NCBI GenBank assembly: GCA_021014325.1
Contig: CM037457.1
Location: 5,872,721 to 5,936,720, forward strand
Direction: 5' to 3'
Length of the DNA stretch: 64,000 nucleotides
Source of the DNA: Plazaster borealis
Taxonomy: Eukaryota; Echinodermata; Asteroidea; Forcipulatida; Labidiasteridae
The notes beneath the pieces were generated by a model, which was given only the letters and a program-made list of their open reading frames with translations, was not told where the DNA came from and ran no database searches. Shown piece after piece: positions 23,221 through 34,090 of this stretch (position 1 is its first letter; each line of letters begins with the position of its first letter). The translations under genes and the position numbers were made by a program.

Positions 23221-23523
23221 AAATCTTGTGTCCTTAAGCAAGACACTTAACCACATGCTTTGTCCTTCGGATGGGACGTTAAGCCGTAGGTCCCGTGTGT
23301 TGTGTAAGTGAAGAGAAGGGGTTCGCCCCGGTGTTCCTGGCTTGATCGGCTGCGTATTGCACCAAAGCACCTTGTAAACCATTACATGGTGCTATGCAAA
23401 GGAATAGGTCTCATACTTCAACACGTAACTCCACTTACCTTGTGGGAAAAATACTGAGCGCTTTAAGACACCCATCGGGAGTATAAAGCGCTATATAAGA
23501 ACTACGTATTATTATTATTATTA
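23221..23523 (+). mobile_element. SINE family 1, 5'-truncated copy
   Basis: Begins CTTAAGCAAGACACTTAACC, lacks the tRNA head, and ends with a TATTATTATTATTA tail. It shares CCTTCGGATGGGACGTTAAG and CTTGTAAACCATTACATGGT with the complete copies. Confidence 0.8.
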
Positions 23524-24190
23524 AAACAAGTACTAATCTTTTTCACACGATTTCACCATCCATACCACCACTTATTGATGATTTCCAAAGAGTTAAAAAT
23601 TCAATTCAAAAATCTCCAAAAGGAGCTTTAAACCGTAGAGCTATGTTTTTTTGATCTGCAGCCTGGTTTCATTCTACAAAATGTACGAAAAATGTTGATT
23701 ATTCCACCTTCAGAAACATAGAAAAATGTTGAATTGATCACGTATTATTAGAGCATGACCCAGTTTTATTTGAGTGGAAAGCACAGTAAGCGCCGTCAGC
23801 CACAGAGGAATCAAGTGCCGCCTTGATGCGTCAAAACGCTTAACAGCACAAACTCAGTCCGGTGAAAAACGGCAAATTGAAAGTTATATTAATTGCTGAT
23901 AACTATTCAATTGGAATCGGACACTCACTTTCATAATCAACTAATACCGCTGAGAACTACGGCACACGTACTTATAAAACGTCTGATCAATGGTTTATCA
24001 CTCCCCCAACCACATTACCGTCTCCTCTCTTCCCAGGGGTAGTGTTCCTATTAAGGGAAGTGCTTTTCGCTTTTGAGGTTGAGCCGACAGAGCCACAACC
24101 TGAGAAAAAAGCCAACAATTTTATTCCTGTTGGGCAAATTCAAGAAGGGATGAGAAAAAGTACATCTACATAACAACACTGGCACAAACT
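23524..24190. other. No recognisable feature
   Basis: AT-rich intronic sequence; no supported open frame or repeat. Confidence 0.4.
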
Positions 24191-24380
24191 GGGCCTAATT
24201 TCATGCTAACCCCCCCCCCCAAATTAAGCCAAGCGAAAAACAATTTTGCTCACCCCTTACCAGCCTAAACATTGTGTCTTACATGTACGTGTACATACCA
24301 TTTCTAACTTGATTCTCGCTCATTTTGCTTAGCTGACAATTTTTTAGCAACATTTTCTGCTTAAGCATGAAATTGGGCCC
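24191..24380 (+). mobile_element. MITE-C copy 3
   Basis: GGGCCTAATTTCATGC at the left and GCATGAAATTGGGCCC at the right: a perfectly matching inverted end apart from one base. A C run lies just inside the left end. Confidence 0.75.
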
Positions 24381-24589
24381 AGGGTTCATCAACACGTAAA
24401 ATTTGCCTGGAAATGTAAAAGAAGGTGCTGTTTTTTTGGCAAATTTTGAGATATCCATTATCCCTGTTCCCTCCCCTTTTTGGTTTCCCGAAACATTTCC
24501 AACACTGCGTTGATTTCCCCTTCCTTTTTCAGCTCTGTTCTCTCCTCATTTGAAAGCTTCATTCTTGATTTTGATATTTATTTCATTAC

Positions 24590-24982
24590 TTAAAGGGACA
24601 CGTTGCCTTGGATTGGACGAGTTGGTCTAAAAAAAAGCGTTTGTAAGCGTTTGTTATAAAATGCATATGGTTAGAAAGACGTTATACAAGTAGAATACAA
24701 TGATCCACACAAATATGCCTCGAAATTGCGTGGTTTTCCTTATACTTTGCAAACTAACACGGTCGGCCATTTTGTGGAGTCGAAAAAATTTAACTCCACA
24801 AAATGGCCGATCTTGTTTGCTTGCAATGTAAAAGGAAAATCACGCAATTTCGAGACATATTTGTGTGGATCATTGTATTCTACTTTTATAACGTCTTTCT
24901 AACCATATGCACTTTATAACAAACGGTTACAAATGCTTTTTATAGACCAACTCGTCCGATCCAAGGCATTGTGTCTCTTTAA
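24590..24982. mobile_element. Near-perfect 390-bp palindromic MITE
   Basis: The whole element is one inverted repeat: left TTAAAGGGACACGTTGCCTT pairs with right AAGGCATTGTGTCTCTTTAA, and the centre pairs CGGCCATTTTGTGGAGT with ACTCCACAAAATGGCCG around a short A/T loop at about 24783-24794. Ends resemble the other TTTAAAGG families here. Confidence 0.9.
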
Positions 24983-24994
24983 AATCTTCGTCAT

Positions 24995-25200
24995 TACACA
25001 TCAAACAGCACGAGCACCAATAACAGGATGAATAGAAAACAAGAGGTGTGGGAGGAAAGCCCAACATAGGGGGAAAACCCACGCAATCAGGTAGGGACTG
25101 AAAAAATCCCAATGCTCCGGGTCTGAGGTGGGATTCGAACCGGGGTCCACAGAGGTGACAGGCATGTAAAGAAACCACTGAGCCAACCTGATCCCCAGAT
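24995..25200 (-). mobile_element. tRNA-derived SINE, family 4, copy 1
   Basis: Minus strand: GGGGATCAGGTTGGCTCAGT (A-box region), GGACCCCGGTTCGAATCCC (B box), then TTTTTTCAGTCCCTACCTGA and TTTCCTCCCAC in the tail. The same order occurs at 56795-56960. Confidence 0.7.
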
Positions 25201-25219
25201 AGCTGTGCCTTTAACAGTT

Positions 25220-25345
25220 TTAAGTAATAAACCACAAGAGAAATTTTGGGTTGAACAAAGAAAAGTTTAATAGAGCGAGACTAGAACCTACGACTTCCGG
25301 ATTAACGTGCCGGCGCTCTATCGACTGAGCTAACAATTTTCACTC
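25220..25345 (-). mobile_element. tRNA-derived SINE, family 3, copy 1
   Basis: Minus strand GTTAGCTCAGTCGATAGAGC ... CACGTTAATCCGGAAGTCGT and AGGTTCTAGTCTCGCT: a tRNA-like head with an oversized anticodon loop and a degenerate B box. Confidence 0.65.
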
Positions 25346-26354
25346 CACATTGTGCATGTTTGATTGATAACTTTGATGACAAATTAGCAATTCTGCATTT
25401 GTATTAAAGAGGGATCAGCGATGGTTTCTGCACAGTATAGCAATCAACAAGGTTTATCCCTGTACTTCGGCACCAGCCTGGACTCCCAAGCCCCTGGGGG
25501 AGCCAGAGCTCAGCCGGGCCCCACAGAACAGACGGTCGGCCTCCCGTTCCTGTGCCCCAATACAAGGAGCATCAAGGAACAAAACTACTACCATGTGCAA
25601 GTAGATTAAAATTTTACTAAAACTATCTGTAAACTAATGAATACACTTCAGTGCATGACTCTGGTAACATACACGCAAGGAGCACTCATGGTTTACCAAA
25701 TAAGACTCCACAAATCCCAATTGATTGATATCAACAAAATGTGAAGGTGTCATTTTCACATTTAAATTCCTTCTTAATAACGGGGCATGTCCGGAAGAGC
25801 ATCAGCCTCCCTTTTCGATGCATCATATTGTAAATTGTAAAATTTGTATGGATGTGATACATCTAGTTTGAATAATAATAATGTACATCTAACATTGCTA
25901 GCCTTGGGACTTTTATGTTGATGCCTGCCGAATCTCTCGTTAATAACCATCCATTCTGTTTTATTTTAATTGCTGTTTCATACTTGGAGTAGTTATTTTA
26001 ATGTCGAAGATCAAACCGTGGAAAAAAAATGAAGACAAAAAGCGACTGTACTTCCACTCATTTCCTCATAGTGAGGAACAAAATAAAACTAAAACTAAGC
26101 CTCTTCCACTAATTGTATCTTAGACTGGCTTCTTTCCGTTCCACAAATGCCACTGGGTTTTCCATTACAGAAAGTGCACATGATGTAAACGGGGACAATC
26201 CAATAAATGGAAACAAATCCGGGGGGAAATAACAGATCTAAAAACTAAAATCTCAAAACTGTATAGAATCTTTCTTCCCCAAAAGTATTGCACACTCTCC
26301 AAAATGCATTACCAAAGTACAATATGCGTAGTTAGGATAACAACTCTACAGTTA
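25346..26354. other. Intronic sequence; GC-rich island at 25460-25570
   Basis: The island contains CCAAGCCCCTGGGGGAGCC and a 62-codon plus-strand frame (25421-25609). Nothing in either strand matches a known protein, and there is no clear splice context. Confidence 0.3.
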
Positions 26355-26590
26355 TATGATTTGTTTTTACCCTTAAACCGATGTGTGTTAAGCACTGTAT
26401 ACTCAGTACTTTCCCCGAGTTCTGTGAAAAAAATCCACAGGCAAATCACTTAGCTGGGATTCGAACCCACGACCTTTGCATTGCTAGAGCAGATGTCTTA
26501 CCACTAGGCCACCAAGCTAGCCTGGTGGCTAGAGGCAGTTTGAATCCTGTGTTAGCAGCGGGTACTGTAACGATTTATAGATGTTAATTT
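26355..26590 (-). mobile_element. SINE family 2, copy 2
   Basis: Minus-strand A-box-like GGTGGCCTAGTGGTAAGACA and B-box-like CGTGGGTTCGAATCCCAGC, then the TTTTTTTCACAGAACTCGG tail. Confidence 0.75.
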
Positions 26591-26611
26591 TGCATCGAGG
26601 ATAAAGAATAT

Positions 26612-26850
26612 AATTTGTTTTACCCTTACACCGATATGTGTTAAGCACTGTAAACTCAGTACTTTTCCGAGTTCTGTGAAAAAAAATCCACAGGCAAATC
26701 ACTCGGCTGGGATTCGATTTGAACCCACGACCTTTGCATTGCTAGAGCAGATGTCTTACCACTAGACCCCCCCGAGCTAGCCCGGTGGCTAGAGGCAGTT
26801 TGAATCCTATGTGTTAGCAGCGGGTACTGCAACGATTTAATAGATGTTAA
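26612..26850 (-). mobile_element. SINE family 2, copy 3
   Basis: As copy 2, but the B box is disrupted by a 6-bp duplication (GGATTCGATTTGAACCC on the plus strand) and CCCCCC replaces part of the head. Confidence 0.75.
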
Positions 26851-27180
26851 CTTTGAAGATGTCCTACCACTAGACCATCGAGCTAGCCCGGTGGCTAGAG
26901 GCAGTTCAAAAATTCTATGTGTTAGCAGCGGGTACTGTAACGATTTAATAGATGTTAACTTTGAAGATGTCCTACCACTAGACCACCGAGCTAGCCCGGT
27001 GGCTAGAGGCAGTTTGAATCCTATGTGTTAGCAGCGGGTACTGCAATGATTTAATAGATGTTAACTTTGAAGATGTCCTACCACTAGACCATCGAGCTAG
27101 CCCGGTGGCTAGAGGCAGTTTGAATCCTATGTGTTAGCAGCGGGTACTGCAATGATTTAATAGATGTTAACTTTGCATCA
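26850..27180 (-). repeat. 107-bp tandem array made from SINE family 2 heads
   Basis: Units starting GAAGATGTCCTACCACTAGA recur at about 26853, 26960 and 27067, each with GCTAGCCCGGTGGCTAGAGG and GCAGCGGGTACTGYAAYGAT. The unit is the tRNA-like 5' half plus flanking DNA, so SINE head and genomic flank were amplified together. Confidence 0.85.
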
Positions 27181-27221
27181 AGGTAACTCTACAGTTACCA
27201 ACCTTGTTCATTGCCGAGGGA

Positions 27222-27343
27222 ATAAAAGAGTGGCGATGAGGTCTTAATTAAAACGGATGTCGTGGCCGTGCAAAAAACGCACAGTCATGACCCTGCCGGT
27301 TTAAAACGGCCATTTAAGACCGAGTCACTACTGTTTTATTACC
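27222..27343. repeat. Hairpin element (inverted repeat)
   Basis: AATAAAAGAGTGGCGATGAG and GGTCTTAATTAAAACGG pair with CCGGTTTTAAA..GGCC..TTAAGACC and GTCACTACTGTTTTATT. A related element lies at 47455-47585 (GGTTTTAAACGGCCATTAAG). Confidence 0.65.
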
Positions 27344-27975
27344 ATTCATGAATGCCCTTTTTGTTAAAAGGTGCAATACTGTTAAAAAATCTGTAAAATG
27401 TTTCTGTAAATGTTTAATTCCTGTATATTTGGTTCGCGATAACACCATGTGTATATCTACTTTGCTGAGTAGATTTTTGTTCTTTGAGATTTTGTCTTGC
27501 TATTTATACTACTGCCGTGGAGTAGACTTCGGAATTCGGGAGACTACTAAGTTCTGAAAAGAACTGTCCTGCTTATTAACTACTACCTGGGCAGAAGGTA
27601 GGAAATCGGCCGGGACTACAACTTGCACTTAATGGATCGAAGGGAATTTCTCGTCATTAACTTCTTAATTGGTCTCAACGTTTCGTCTACCTTGCTCTTG
27701 TCATCGTCAGGAGACTATCACGTCCTTGGGCTCCATTTTGCTAAGGATCGAATTGCAAGCGACGCTCAATGGTAGTGTCTACATGCACGTACTAATTTTA
27801 CATTGAGTACTGGTACGTATTGATTGCATTACGTGTAACTTAGCATCCGATAAGCTTGCATGCCTTGCTTATGTTTAAACTCCTCCTCACAGTGTTTACA
27901 TCGCATGTTTAAACATTGCCACGTGATCTTCTCTCGACCAATGGATAAACTGTTCCGGGTGTTTATGAACGATAG
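27344..27975. other. Intronic sequence, no supported gene
   Basis: Contains CAACGTTTCGTCTACCTTGC followed by TCTTGTCATCGTCAGGAGAC, a string type I associate with retroelement junction sequence, but no coding frame supports it. Confidence 0.3.
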
Positions 27976-28357
27976 TTTAAAGGCACTGAACATGTTTGGT
28001 AATTGTCAAAGACCAGTGTTCTCACTTGGTGTATCCCAACATATGCATAAAATAACAAGCCCGTGAAAATTTGGGCTCAATTGGTCATCGAAGTTGCAAG
28101 AAAATGATGAAAGAAAAAACACCCTCATTGTACAAATTTGTGTGCTTTCAGATAGGAATAAAAACTTCTTGCAAGAAGTTTTTATTATTTTAATGAGAAA
28201 TTACCTCTTTCTCAAAAACTACGTTACTTCAGAGGGAGTCGTTTCCTACAATGTTTTATACTATCAACAGCTCTCCGTTGCTTGTTACCAAGTAAGTTTT
28301 TATGCTAATATTTGTTTTGAGTCATTACCACGATACGATACGATACGATACCTTTAA
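27976..28357 (+). mobile_element. MITE-A copy 3 with ACGAT expansion
   Basis: TTTAAAGGCACTGAACATGT at the left; at the right the terminal repeat has been replaced by an (ACGAT)4-like run (about 28330-28350) before ACCTTTAA. Confidence 0.85.
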
Positions 28358-28570
28358 GATGTATTTTTAAGCTTTCTTACACATAGCTTGCGGATGGCAT
28401 TCCATGATCCAGTTTGGAAATGTCCAGGATTCATCGTTGCCTGACATGGTACTGATTAATGTCATAAAGTACATGAATATAATATCTGATTGCATCAGTT
28501 TGACGTTTGAATAGAAAGTTTTTTTGTTTTGTTTAGCAAACCATGTAATTAATAGTCTAACTTCCTTAAC

Positions 28571-29490
28571 GGTGAGTGCTGAGTGGTGTAGTCGAGTACT
28601 TTTTAGTCGAGTATCAAGTACTGCTGAGTTCCAGGGTGGCTGAGTAGTACTTGAATATGAGTACTTGGGCCATCGAGTTTGAGTACAAGTGTCCGAGTAC
28701 CGAGTACTCTGTGATATCCAAGTACTGTACAGAGACCAACAGCCGAGTGCTAACTACTTGAATCTCCGAGTTATTATTATTATATATTTCTGTTAATGAA
28801 ATCAAGGATGCTCTGCAGAGCTCTGCCACTATACACAACCTGTGCAGTTGAATGCTTACAAATGATTGGTCTGGAAAATGTTACCAATTATTATTACTAT
28901 TATTATTACATATTTCTGGTACTGAAACAAAGGATGCCTCACAAGTGAACTTATCCACTGTAGCTCGCAAGCCTGAGGAAACCTGTAAACAAGGGTGCTT
29001 GCTATGTGAACCAGAAACACTGGGGTTAACCCCTACTCTTCCATGATGAGTGTTCTGGGTTCTTTTACATGCACTACCAATCCTGGTAGACAGGACCTAC
29101 GGCTTAATGTCCCATCCTAGGACTAAGCAATTATGTTTAAGTATCTTGCTAACACGTACCAGTACTTTATAAAAAAATACTGCAAAATGAGCTATAAAAA
29201 CATTAATTGTTTTTGGACTAATTTCTAGATGAAAATGTGTGCTTCTCATGAATACATCAACGACAACTTCAGTTTCTATTTTCCCAGTGCTTTATTCCTC
29301 TATTCTTTGGATAGCAATGGCATCTAAAGTTACGTAATAGTGCGAAACAATTTAGACAACCGTATTTTGACCACGAGTCCTTAACATCTAGAACAGGTTA
29401 TTTTTCAGTTGAGTAACGAGTACCATCAAAACGATACTCGAGTAGTATTTGAGTAAGAATACCGAGTATGAGTACTAAAAGACTGCTATT
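28571..29490. mobile_element. Possible hAT-like element with GAGTAC-rich arms
   Basis: Left arm (28575-28770) and right arm (29395-29485) are full of GAGTAC/GTACTC, starting TGTAGTCGAGTAC. The architecture resembles the element at 34091-35036, whose arms use GAGTCC. Exact ends and target duplication were not found. It contains a diverged SINE-1 relative at 28886-29155. Confidence 0.4.
28886..29155 (-). mobile_element. Diverged SINE family 1 relative
   Basis: TTATTATTACTATTATTATT tail at the low side, then blocks CAGAAACACTGGGGTTAACC, GGGTTCTTTTACATGCACTA and GACCTACGGCTTAATGTCCC that match the family-1 body. Confidence 0.55.
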
Positions 29491-30124
29491 TATGCCCTGC
29501 ACCAGACCACCTTCCTTGATTTCTGCTGTACGGAAAAGTTTGGAACATATTGTCATCATTTGCACAAAGTGACGAATGTGTTAAAAAAACATATCACAAA
29601 ATTTGGCAAATCAATTTGAGTACATATTCTTGATATACTCGTTGCTGTTGACATTTTCAGCAACTTGCAAGGCCTAACACACAGGCCTAATAGTTTTGTA
29701 ATTACACTAATTAGCATGACCGCCGAATCGCTAAATTTGCCATTTTGTGTTTTCACGAAGTGATGAACCATGGTTCACCACTTTATCCATTAAATTTGCC
29801 ATTGAAATAGGTGTACATAGTGCTGGCATGGTGCCAAACACTCCTGGTATGACTTTGAAAGTTAAGTGTTTTCACAAAGCATTGCAAAGTGACATCACAA
29901 TATGCATTGGCTGGAACATAATGTATACAGCGCTCTGCTGGCGAGTCTCATTTCTTTATTTTCACAAAGTGATGAATGTGTTTAGAAATTAGTAACTAAA
30001 CAAATAGTAGTTAATGGCCTGACGTCAAGGGGGTGAAGAGGGAGAAAACGTAAATAATTAGTGAATGAGGCAGACAAAAAAGGGGGATATCTGTGGGGGA
30101 AAAGGAGAAGGCAAAGACAAAAGG
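29491..30124. other. No supported feature; direct repeats only
   Basis: CACAAAGTGACGAATGTGTT (about 29562) and CACAAAGTGATGAATGTGTT (about 29963) are near-identical direct repeats 400 bp apart. Confidence 0.35.
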
Positions 30125-30800
30125 TCTAGTCATTTCCTTCTTGGATGTTCAGACCATGGGGTTGATGGTCTGGAGGCGCCTTATCCACAGTTTCTCCCTA
30201 CTCAGACAAACAGCCTCTCTGTGAGTGTTGTTTGAAGCTTAGCATGTTGTGGAAAAATAAGGAATAACTATAAATAAAGAGATTTACACATGGTTGTACC
30301 CGCAAGTTTACTATTTATTTATAGTTGTTCCTTAGTCTCTCTGTGGTTACCTAGTGTCTCAATGCCCTGTAAAATCATGTCAGAAATGGAGTGATTAGGA
30401 AGATTGAAGTGTTGTCCTACAGGTGTATCCAGCTTTTGGATAACGACTGTGGATCTATGGCTGTAGAAATGCTTCTTGAGTGTAGTTCTTGTTTCACCTA
30501 TATATTGAACACCACAAACTTTGCAAGATATAAGATAGATGAGATTAGTGGTGGTGCAAGTGACATGACCCCTTGTCTTATGGGTGGTACCACTGGTATG
30601 GCTGGTGGAGGAGTCCGATTCTCTGATGTGTTGTCTACAGACGATGCACTTGCAAGTATTGGAACACCTGAAAGTTCCCTATGGCAAGGGGGGATTAACA
30701 TTATCATTAATGAGGAGGACTTCTGCCCCGACGAATTAAAACAGTGGCAAGATAGTGAACATCAGTTCTGTATGAATGAAGAAATCGGCTTGTGAGTAAA
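30125..30800 (-). pseudogene. Penelope-like element remnant: GIY-YIG endonuclease 3' end
   Basis: On the minus strand, after an in-frame stop, come a Cys-rich linker (CKCIVC) and GHVTCTTTNLIYLISC, then KVCGVQYIGETRTTLKK (the GIY-YIG-like core with downstream Arg), HRSTVV, and TPVGQHFNLPNHSISDM. These are the order and motifs of the Penelope-like element endonuclease. The frame is broken at 30337 by a 113-bp insertion and resumes at 30223 as LSREKLWIRRLQTINPM, the conserved C-terminal continuation. The reverse-transcriptase portion is missing. PLEs are common in echinoderm and other marine genomes. It is a dead copy in AIMP1 intron 4; the plus-strand 134-codon frame at 30391-30795 is its shadow. 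Confidence 0.85.
30224..30336. mobile_element. 113-bp insertion inside the Penelope-like remnant
   Basis: Flanked by CTCTCTGTG at 30215-30223 and 30337-30345 (9-bp direct repeat). It contains an inverted pair AAGGAATAACTATAAATAAA / TTTATTTATAGTTGTTCCTT. Class unknown. Confidence 0.6.
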
Positions 30801-31089
30801 ATATAAAAGAAAAAAACAAAACAGTAAGAAGTGTCAGAAACAGCACTTTGAAAAACAGTTCAGCTTCAAACATGATTTTCTCAAAACACAGACTTTTGGC
30901 TGTCGGGCACATTCGTCACTTCATGAGAAACAATGATGATTTATGGCTACCTGGAGTTCTCTTTTGTCAGACTGATAAATTTTACAAGTAATTTGTTAAC
31001 TTATTTTGTAATTAATATTTAATTGACTGACTGCAAATTTACACACAACTCAATCTCTTGGTTATAATGTCTGTATACATGTAGTTTGA
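30801..31089. other. No recognisable feature
   Basis: Short AT-rich interval. Confidence 0.4.
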
Positions 31090-31215
31090 AATAACAAGTT
31101 ATAAACCACAAGGGAAACTGACTGGGTAATTTGTTTTATTTAAATGATTTGGATTTGAACAAAGACAAATTGACCAGAGCACGGTTTGAACCAATGACCT
31201 CCGGTTAAAGTCTGA
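31090..31215 (-). mobile_element. SINE family 3 partial copy
   Basis: Contains ATAAACCACAAGGGAAACTG, ACTGGGTAATTT and GAACAAAGACAAATTGACC, then a degenerate head ending GACCTCCGGTTAAAG; the tRNA A-box half is missing. Confidence 0.5.
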
Positions 31216-31234
31216 AATGAATAAACCATCTATC

Positions 31235-31730
31235 AATCTATCTAGAAAATCCTGTTCTATCACCCCCATTCTGAAACAACTACATTGGCTCCCTATCTCT
31301 CAACGAATCATCTTCAAGCTGATGCAAATTGTCCACAAAGCACTTAATGGCAAGGCCTCCCCACTATATTTCTGAACTACTTCAAGTTTACACTCCATCA
31401 AGGAATCTTCAATCGAGTCCCATGCTTCTCCTCATTGAACCCAAGTCTCGACACTCATGGGGTGACAGGTCTTTTTCTTCAGCTGCGCCACGCATCTGGA
31501 ACTCTCTACCACTTAATCTTAGATCTTGTCTTTGTACCACAAAATTCAAATCTCTTCTCAAAACTTATCTTATGTCACAGGTTTTCAAGGACTATTTTTG
31601 TTGTGTCTGTTATTTCTTTGTTTTGTTTTGTTTTGTTTTTGGTTTTTACTGCGCCTTGAACAGCAAGCAGGGTGGATATGTGCACATTACAAGTCTTATT
31701 ATTATTATTATTATTATTATTATTAGGTTA
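31235..31730 (+). pseudogene. L2/CR1-like LINE 3' end with TTA tail
   Basis: The plus strand first reads ITPILKQLHWLPISQRI and VHKALNGKASPLY, then after a frameshift near 31370 reads LLQVYTPSRNLQSS, DRSFSSAAPRIWNSLPLNLR and FKSLLKTYL. This is the C-terminal end of an L2/CR1-type reverse transcriptase ORF. A (TTA)n tract at 31697-31727 is the 3' tail. Everything upstream of the C-terminus is absent. It is inserted in AIMP1 intron 4, antisense to the gene. Confidence 0.85.
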
Positions 31731-31785
31731 TAACTCTAGGTTATAGAAAATCCGTATACTTTAATCCATGGTGTCCAGCATATGC

Positions 31786-31978
31786 CGGGTTTACCCTAAA
31801 CCTTTTCAGTGACTAGCCAGCCGAACCAATTTACGGGTCATTTCACTAGTGTGCCAGCTTCATACTTCATAATAAATAAGGATGCTTTTCAACATTGAAC
31901 TAGCCAGCCGGACCACTTGGAGAGAATTTTAACTGGTCCTCCAGTGTTTTAATTGGTATTTGGCCAGCGGACCACTGT
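31786..31978 (-). repeat. Dispersed repeat I, copy 1
   Basis: Reverse-complement match to 56070-56268: GTGGTCCGCTGGCCAAAT, CTCCAAGTGGTCCGGCTGGC, CTAGTGAAATGACC and AGGTTTAGGGTAAACCC-type blocks in the same order. A shorter relative lies at about 57675-57760. Confidence 0.65.
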
Positions 31979-31996
31979 TAAGGGTGATTGCTGATA

Positions 31997-32827
31997 CCAG
32001 GGCTCGAATTTTACACTGCACCGCAGGCCTAAGGCCAGTGATTTTAGCATCGGGCATATAAACTCATGACCGGACAAGTCCGGTAGTCTTGTGCTTGTGT
32101 TCAAATGTTGACTTTCAGTCTGATAAATATAATTCTGTTGATTATGTCGGAGTGCCATCAGGTACTTTTTAAGTGTCTGTTTTTAATTAAAAAGTCATTA
32201 CTCAGCCATTTTTTTTTTTTTAATCTAAATATTTTCAGGTTCCTCAACTACACCTAGCCAAATAGCATGCCAATTGTCTTTTTACCATCAGGGTTGTTTT
32301 CACACCCAAAAAATTCCACCAATGACCAGTTCTCCCGGTATTCCCTTGGGGGATGTAAGAAATGTACGAAATTATTATGTTTTTGCTGACTCAGCAAAAA
32401 CGAGGGTTTCATTCAAACAAATGGTTTAGAGACTCATGTGGGCTGATCTCAAAGGAAATTTTGCTTGAATTTGTTTTATTTAGTCACAAGGGTCTATATC
32501 CAATAGTTTGGGCGATTTAAACGTGATTGTGTTCTCCAAAAACATGTATTACACGCAATATAAAAACGTGCACTTAAAAAGTACCTGTTGGTGTTAGTGT
32601 GTGAGGTTTTTTTGATGCTGTCACGCAGGGTTATTGAAGAATACTTTTACTTTCCCAAATACAAATGAGATAAATCTTCTCTAGTGCTTTTTCAAATTTG
32701 AATCAAACAGTGTAGGTATTTTTCCCCCCTCATTTCAATCTGGTTGTACACAAAATTTGGGTCCAGTAAATATTTTGAGCTACAAGCCCTGAGGTCTTGT
32801 GGATTTCCCCTCAACTTCGAGCCCTGG
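31997..32827 (-). mobile_element. Repeat H copy 3, with an internal inverted-repeat insert
   Basis: Ends CCAGGGCTCGAATTT / CAACTTCGAGCCCTGG. Inside, 32161-32585 begins GGTACTTTTTAAGTG and ends CACTTAAAAAGTACC (perfect 15-bp inverted repeats), making this copy about 425 bp longer than copies 1 and 2. Confidence 0.7.
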
Positions 32828-34082
32828 ATACGTGAATGCAGTGACTACGTACAGTAAAGTCATTAACCCCTCTGGCCAGGTGGCGATTTCTGAAGTACAT
32901 TTCAATATGTCACTCTATGGTAACTCAACATCTTCAAACCCTCACACAATTGTTCAGAAACCAATTTATTCCACAGAATTCCACAACTTCATGGAATTTT
33001 GAAGAACATGTGTACTGCAGTATCAATGTAATGCACTGCCACACAATTCCACAGCAGATTGTGAAGTTTGGAAGAACACTTTTATAAATCCTGGCCATTT
33101 TAGAATGAGTTTGTCTTGTCATCTGATTCCAATAGTTGGCTTTTCCGGCACTTGTGCACTTTTCAAAATTGTATACCTATGAAAGTACAATTCTGATTGA
33201 GTTGAATCTTGGTATGTCCATAGAAAGAGACATTTAGGTAAAAGCTGAGTTGACATCATGTTTTTAGTCTGAAGTTTGAGCTGAATTGAATTAAAAGTCG
33301 GAAAAGACCAGTGTTCTGTTTATCAAACAGACACACGACATGTAGTTGTTCTTGCCTTTCTGTTACTGTTCCATTACATCATTATTAACAGAAAAGTAAT
33401 AAATATTATTTTCTTGTAATGTTGTATGTTAGTTGAAATCTTGACCGAGTAAATCATAATAACGAGTATCATAATAATAAACAATTTTTTGAAAAACTCT
33501 AATGGTTGGTTACACGTGTTACCGTCCGTTTCCTGAAATAGTTACACGTTTACAAAAATAGCAGTAAATGCACAGGCTTACAATAAATACACTACACAAC
33601 AATGATCAGGTTTTTCCAAGAAAGCAGTGAAACATTGTCCTTTAATGGTCAGGAGCTTCTTGTTTATTTTGGTGGTCTTTTCTCTATGGTTGAACTAAAT
33701 CAGGACAAGTGGTCTAACAAGCACTGCGATTTGGTATAAACATTCTTCACATGTTTTTCCTGATCATTACCCTAAACCGTTGACTTCGGGGAAACAACAA
33801 ATAGTTAACATTTCACGTCAGTCGGTGTGCATATACACAAAATATTTCCTGGTAGAAATAAGGTTGACGTTAAATTGAACAGTTGAAACCTAGAACTTCT
33901 AAGAAACTTTAAAATAACCTTTCGGTTACTTATTCGTAAAATACAACTAAAATTCAATAATTAATTAAGTGGGTCATATTTTCAATCTAATATTTGTCTA
34001 TTGTTTTTTGTGTCTGTCCAATAGGGATAAGTGCAAAGTGTACAGACTCGGAATATAACTGTACACATTTACGTCCCTTTGT
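32828..34082. other. No recognisable gene
   Basis: AT-rich sequence with repeated ATTCCACA motifs at 32970-33060; no coding, RNA or mobile signature recognised. Confidence 0.4.
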
Positions 34083-34090
34083 ATATGCAC

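Noticed and set aside
25421..25609. GC-rich open frame as a missing AIMP1 exon
   Set aside because: The assembled AIMP1 is already complete at 309 codons with matching phases, and this frame is on the opposite strand with no similarity.
30391..30795. 134-codon plus-strand open frame as a gene
   Set aside because: It lies exactly opposite the minus-strand Penelope-like GIY-YIG remnant, whose motifs explain the sequence.
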